A DNA stretch of 64,000 nucleotides from Oreohelix idahoensis (taxonomy: Eukaryota; Mollusca; Gastropoda; Stylommatophora; Oreohelicidae): the NCBI GenBank assembly GCA_024509875.1, contig JAMPIV010008522.1, positions 625,001-689,000 on the forward strand, read 5' to 3'. The translations under genes were made by a program, and so were the position numbers. Positions 59,801 to 64,000 of this stretch are shown piece after piece. Position 1 is the first letter of the stretch; each line of letters opens with the position of its first letter. Under the pieces are notes generated by a model, which was given only the letters and a program-made list of their open reading frames with translations, was not told the DNA's origin and did not search any database.

Positions 59801-60669
59801 ATCTCGGTTAGTTCCTAACAGTTTATAATTCTGACCAATAATTAGTGATCCTGTTGTTACCGGTCACACAGTGATTAAATTTTTATTCTTGTATTCATTA
59901 TATTCAATATTATCGTTTTTATTCTTCATTTCCTCAACTAACATATTTTTCTATCTTGCCAATTCAAATTTGTAAACACTAACTCGTAGTACCACTAACT
60001 ATGCTCCTTCCCTTCCCCGTTCCATACTGTATTTTTTTCAAAATATTCCACGTTAATCGTAATTTTTTTCTTTTCTTTAAACTGCCGTTCTCATTCATTA
60101 CGAGACAACGCTTGTAGTATTACGTCACAAACGCGACCAAGTGCTGTCTGTACGCTACATTAGCCCTACTTTTACGCTAGAGATACGTGTGAGTACGGGT
60201 TTGGGCTGTCTCGCATCCGATCATTGTGTTACCGTAATATACATTCGCATCTGCGTTACAGAAAAAGGGGTTTTTCTATCGTATTTTTGAAACAAGCTAC
60301 GATATCGGCTTGCACTATCGTCTGCTCGGCTCGCGGCGACCAAGCGGAACCAAACGCGTGTCAAAGTGTAGCATTTTCTCTCTCCCTCTTATGCTTCCTT
60401 TTATTCTTTCATCGTTTCTGTCTTACTATCGTCTCGGAACAACTAGGCTTGGTTTTGTGTCTAAATATGTTACGTTAGCGTCCCAAGGTCGAGGCATAAA
60501 ATCTTAGCACTGACTTGCGGCGTAGGAGATAACGTTCTCCATAACTTTGCTATTTTATTTCTAGGTTATTTTTTTGAATTTATAAAAGTGGTTACTAGTC
60601 TTACAATTTGGGGAAAATTTGGCGAGATATATGTGAGCGTGTTGTACATACAGATTGTATTTTACGACA
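56848..60669 (-). repeat. Element 2 5' LTR (right in window)
   Basis: Starts tgtggtggattt in the window and ends tacgaca. Interrupted by LTR-D at 57716-59063. Homologous to 50301-53135. Confidence 0.92.
57716..59063 (+). mobile_element. LTR-D: 1,348-bp solo LTR in Element 2 LTR
   Basis: Starts tgttacacac, ends accgctaca, flanked by ctaca (57711-57715 and 59064-59068). TATA-like tataag at 57971 and aataaa at 58791 on the plus strand give an LTR-like U3-R-U5 layout. It has no coding region and no second copy in the window. The parent element is unknown. Confidence 0.85.
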
Positions 60670-60670
60670 C

Positions 60671-61262
60671 CCGTGACAGTATTATATTGAGAAAGTCTGT
60701 ATTAAGACAATGTTAAATGGCGGGTAAACCAAATTAGATCATGCATGTTACCGTATTATATTTAGAAGGACTGTAGTAAGACAATGCTAAATGACGAGTA
60801 AACCAAATTAGATCATGCGTGTTACTGTATTATATTGCGAAAGACCGTGGTAAAACAATGCTAAATGGCGGGTAAACCAAATTAGATCATGCGTGTTACT
60901 TTATTATATTGAGAAGAGCTGTGGTAAAACAATGCTAAATGGCAGGTAAACCAAATTAGATCATGCGTGTTACTGTAATAGATTGATAAAATCTGTAGTA
61001 AGACAATGCTGAATGGCAGGTAAACCAAATTAGATCATGCGTGTTACTGTATTATATTACGAAGGACCGTGGTAAAACAATGCTAATTGGCAGGTAAACC
61101 AAATTAGATCATGCGTGTTACTGTAATAGATTGATAAAGTCTGTAGTAAGACAATGCTGAATGGCGGGTAAACCAAATTAGATCATGCGTGTTACTGTAA
61201 TAGATTGATAAAGTCTGTAGTAAGACAATGCTGAATGCGGGTAAACCAAATTAGATCATGCG
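60671..61262. repeat. 74-bp tandem repeat, eight units
   Basis: Eight units with aaattagatcatgc at 60731, 60805, 60879, 60953, 61027, 61101, 61175 and 61248 (spacing 74, last 73). Units alternate between two types (a 'gaaagaccgtgg' and a 'gataaagtctgtag' type). The first unit merges with the end of LTR-A copy 3. Confidence 0.93.
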
Positions 61263-62289
61263 TATTACCAGGACAAAGAGAATAGCCTAGTCTACAGCCA
61301 AATGGCTTTTATCAAAGCTAAACTAAGGTAAATTGATGAGAATTAAAACGAGAACGGAGTTATAAGCAAATAAATAAAAATAATAATCATCCTCAATCTC
61401 TTCCAACTCCACAAGAAGCGTATTCCTTCTTTCAACAAACGTATGACAAGCCTTCCCGTCCTGTCCCATCATCATTTTCATTTCTGAGCGCAGTTCTGTC
61501 TCCGTGTATTTTTCTGTCGATCTCTGCTTGGTAAATAAAACCCCAAAAGAACAAGAGATATACTTGAACCAAATGATCACGTAACATGAGAATAAAAATA
61601 AAATATAGCTGATCAACAGACTACAGATAGTCATGGACTTACGTCGTACGCGGCTAACGACGGACTCGACTTACCTCGGCTAAAATAATAAAGAAATAAT
61701 TATAACTTACATTTTTTTTTATTTAGGAATTTGTTTTTCTTTTTTTAGGTTTTCAACCTAAGACATTCTATTTTTCGTGTTCTAAGAGACAATTACGGCT
61801 TGGGATAATGTAAACAAGCTCACAAAAAAGTACAGAAGAGTTCTACTGCATTGAACTTTCAAAACATTAACAGGGTTTGATGATACACATTAATTTATAT
61901 TGGACTGACTGTGATCTCACATTCACAGGTGTCTTACGTCAGTCTCCATTACTCTTTTGCGTTATAAGTGTGTGTGTGATGATGTATGGGTGCTGATGTA
62001 CAGACTGTTAGAGACTTTTCGTAATTTGTGTTTGTTTGTGTACCACACTTAGTACCTGTATTTTTACAGTAATTTTTAACAGTATTTTGTAAGAATTTTA
62101 GTACGATAAAACGAATTATAATGTCATAAAGTCTGTTATTTCGACCCTGTCAGTTTTTGTACAGTGTAGGACTTTAACAAATTATGATATGATGGAATAC
62201 AGACTTGGAAACATGTAATAAGTTTCTACATTTAAGGGGTAATTCGACTTACGACCGCTTCGACTTACGACAGGGATTCAATTCCGACG
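61263..62289. other. no gene recognised
   Basis: 1 kb. A 103-codon minus-strand frame (61634-61323) has a hydrophobic N-terminal third and a charged middle (MKMMMGQDGKACHTFVERR) but no recognised domain. Segments with gacttacg occur at 61634-61675 and 62247-62270 and may be ends of an old DNA transposon, which I could not confirm. Confidence 0.35.
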
Positions 62290-63146
62290 ACCAGATATTT
62301 CATAATGCAGTGAAAGCTCCTGCTGTTTTTTGTTTGTTTTGTGTATCCTTATTTTTATATGGCTGTTGGTCTCTCAACTCTGTTAAAATTGCTGCCAAGA
62401 TATGTATGAGTCTACATCTTATAGGGTTGTTTCTTGTTATTGTTTCCTCTTTTTATTTTCAGTATCTTTCTCTTTTCCCTGTGTATTTTGAAACAAACTT
62501 TCTATATTCTCTCATCAAATATTTTCATTTTGTCTTGCATCTGGCTGAGGTTATGGGGCCGAAGAGCGAGATCATCAGTTACATCTAGATCATCAAGCTT
62601 TTTAGTCAGATTCCGTTGAATTCCATTTCTATCGATGTTTTCATTACCCAATCTATAGCAAGTTAGGAGAGCAATGGAGACAAGAGACATTCCTAACGCA
62701 CTCCACTTGTTATCTCAAACGGTTCTGTAAGGTTTTCTTTTGTGATTTAAGATGGTAATGTCTTCGCATGTTTTATTTATTAAGTTAATGATTTTCAGGG
62801 GGGCCCCATAATGTCTCACAAATGTCCAAAGTGATTATCTGTCACCACTGTGAAATGATGTTTCATAGTCCACAAATCCATTGTAAAGAGGTGAGATGAG
62901 TTCGAAACTTTGTTCAGCTATTATTCGAAACGTGGCTACTTGGTGTGTATATGATCTGTTTTGCCAAGAATCTGCTTGGTCGTCTCTCAGTTGTGTATCT
63001 ACGGACTCTTTTAATCTCTTAAGGCTTATTCAGTTAAACATTTTTCCTGGCACTGAAAGTAATATGATTCTTCTGTAATTTATGCGCTCTTGTAAATCTC
63101 GCCCCTTAGGCAATTTGACCAGATATCTTCCCTTCCATTCCGCTGG

Positions 63147-63242
<96 letters not shown>

Positions 63243-63440
63243 TTATCCAAGTAATTTGTATAATATGTCTGTCTGCTTTCATGTCCTCTGCTGGAATGCC
63301 ATCTGGGCCAGCAGCTTGTTTGTGTCTTAGGAGCTTTATGGCTTTCTTTACGTTTTCCATATTAGGCCTTTCACAATTAGCTGATATCTCCTTTCTGCTG
63401 GCTAGCGTGTGGGAGATAGGTGAAGTTGGTCAACTGAGAA
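62290..63440 (-). pseudogene. decayed LINE reverse transcriptase, interrupted by (TC)n
   Basis: Minus strand from 63440: a NCERP-like block, then in another frame AAGPDGIPAED-like text near 63310. After the microsatellite come VPAEWKGRYLVKLPKGRDL and NYRRIILLSVPGKMFN (63150-63032). Further down RLKESVDTQLRDDQA, FVDYETSFHSGDR (motif A region, with its Asp changes) and YGAPLKIINLI are seen in broken frames. LDDLDVTDDLALRPHN with a VTDD where FADD is usual lies at 62600-62550, then a THTYLGS-like tail block near 62400. Many stops. Same LINE type as 414-959. Confidence 0.75.
63151..63236. repeat. (TC)n microsatellite inside LINE coding sequence
   Basis: About 43 TC units. On the minus strand it reads as Arg-Glu repeats between two conserved RT blocks. 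Confidence 0.97.
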
Positions 63441-63599
63441 GTTACTCAGTCCAAAACGTATATTTCCGTTGGACATTTCGTCTTTGAGGCTCGTTACTCA
63501 TGTGTTCTCGTGATATTTATTGTATAGTCTATATTGTATTTAGTAAATTGACTGAGACAAACATGCAGTACATTTTAAATGATTAAATCGAAGTTAAAT

Positions 63600-64000
63600 T
63601 TGTGCCCAAGCTCGCGCCCTGGAGAGGACACTCCAGCTTCACTATATAGGTGTCGGCAAAACACGGGAAGTACCAGTTACCGGTTATAAGCATTTTGCCC
63701 AATTGGCGTAGGGCATGGCGCCAGGGGCTACTTCCGACAGTGGGAGAGGTTCTAGGATCTCACTGGACAGATACCGCCCGCTTCAAGCTGGGCAGCCCCC
63801 AGTCAATAAGGTGTTGTCCCGCCACTGTCTGCTTTCCCCATTGGGTGCATGGGGATTAGGGTCAAACCCGAACTGTGGACAGAAAATTTTGCACCAAGCA
63901 ATTATCGAAAAAATAGAAATAAGCAAACTCTCAGATTGGGATGCTGGAACGTCCGGACTATGTTGACTGGACTATCCGAAAACCTACAGGACGTAAACGA
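63600..64000 (+). mobile_element. 5' part of a LINE running off the window
   Basis: GC-richer than the flank from about 63605. It begins a leader (ctcgcgccctggagagg) and then the coding region described separately. Adjacent to, and opposite in orientation from, the decayed LINE at 62290-63440. The 5' boundary is estimated from the composition change. Confidence 0.6.
63849..64000 (+). CDS. LINE endonuclease, N-terminal part, incomplete
   Basis: Open from 63810; the first ATG is 63849. The frame carries RLGCWNVRTMLTGLSENLQD near the window end, the first motif of the AP-like endonuclease domain of LINE ORF2-type proteins, with the catalytic-site Asn of WN intact. No stop before the window ends. 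Whether the rest is intact lies outside the window. Upstream of 63849 the leader has alternative starts. Confidence 0.65.
   Translation, partial: MGIRVKPELWTENFAPSNYRKNRNKQTLRLGCWNVRTMLTGLSENLQDVN

Larger units (their letters stand above)
50301..60669 (-). mobile_element. Element 2: long-LTR retrotransposon, defective, minus strand
   Basis: Two long direct repeats (50301-53135 and 56848-60669) enclose 3.7 kb of internal DNA read on the minus strand. The 5-bp duplication cccgt flanks the element (50296-50300, 60670-60674). Subtracting nested insertions, the LTRs are about 2,457 and 2,469 bp. A polypurine tract lies next to the 3' LTR and primer-binding-site-like modules next to the 5' LTR. 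The coding part has a gag, a protease remnant and an integrase zinc finger, but no reverse transcriptase, RNase H or integrase core. LTRs differ by roughly 3% in the stretch I compared (52600-52980), so it is older than Element 1. Confidence 0.9.
35419..60678 (+). mobile_element. solo LTR, family LTR-A, copy 3, split by three large elements
   Basis: LTR-A sequence appears in four pieces: 35419-36805, 46037-47076, 50032-50300 and 60670-60678. Removing the insertions and their duplicated flanks leaves about 2.47 kb, as expected for this family. The left end starts tgtcgtatttg and aligns with copy 2 (ctcctgcagtattg against ctcttgcattatcg). The right end is cccgtgaca, as in copy 2. A 5-bp target duplication is not evident (cgtta on the left, gtatt on the right). 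The insertions are Element 1, LTR-C and Element 2. Confidence 0.7.

Noticed and set aside
50301..60669. Segmental duplication of 50.3-53.1 kb and 56.8-60.7 kb
   Set aside because: TG/CA ends, a 5-bp flanking duplication, primer-site modules and polypurine tract show these are LTRs of one element.
61323..61634. Possible small membrane protein on the minus strand
   Set aside because: Only a hydrophobic stretch in AT-rich DNA; no conserved motif or gene structure seen.
63081..63330. Leu-Ser repeat protein on the plus strand
   Set aside because: Read through (TC)n; the minus strand carries the recognisable RT sequence.

Overview
The window looks like non-genic, repeat-dense DNA from an invertebrate animal, most likely a mollusc (possibly a gastropod). 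This is inference, from the AT-rich background, long (TA)n tracts, tRNA-headed SINEs, and several non-LTR retrotransposon remnants of kinds I associate with mollusc genomes. I found no host protein-coding gene, no functional tRNA or rRNA gene, and no bacterial or viral operon. Almost every coding-like stretch belongs to a mobile element or is a low-complexity shadow.

Layout. 1-12 kb: degenerate LINE pieces, three tRNA-derived SINE families, (TA)n and (ACT)n tracts, and an inverted, diverged copy of a long LTR family (here LTR-B). 12-27 kb: another LTR-B relative, a solo LTR of a second family (LTR-A, 15239-17738, GGGAG target duplication), LINE 3' ends, a MITE with TA duplication, a hairpin element, a 75-bp-period repeat and a SINE. 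27-33 kb: a second LTR-A solo LTR (CTAGTG duplication) into which a full-length but mutated 3.16-kb LINE and a 5'-truncated SINE were inserted. 34.6-35.1 kb: a 48-bp minisatellite.

35.4-60.7 kb is one nested stack. A third LTR-A copy (about 2.47 kb when the insertions are subtracted) is split by three elements. Element 1 (36804-46036) is a Ty3/gypsy-like retrotransposon whose pol order is protease, integrase, reverse transcriptase, RNase H, the order of the Gmr1 group. LTR-C (47077-50031) is a solo-LTR-like insertion. Element 2 (50301-60669, minus strand) has very long LTRs, a decayed gag, and a pol remnant lacking reverse transcriptase. Element 2's two LTRs each carry a later insertion at the same position: a SINE in one, a different solo LTR (LTR-D) in the other.

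60.7-64 kb: an eight-unit 74-bp tandem repeat, a decayed LINE on the minus strand interrupted by a (TC)n tract, and the 5' end of another LINE that runs off the window.

The main points of interest are the rearranged pol order with a 225-bp direct repeat flanking Element 1, arrays of primer-binding-site-like modules next to the LTRs of both elements, and the repeated use of one insertion site in LTR-B. All family names are local labels; no database search was possible.
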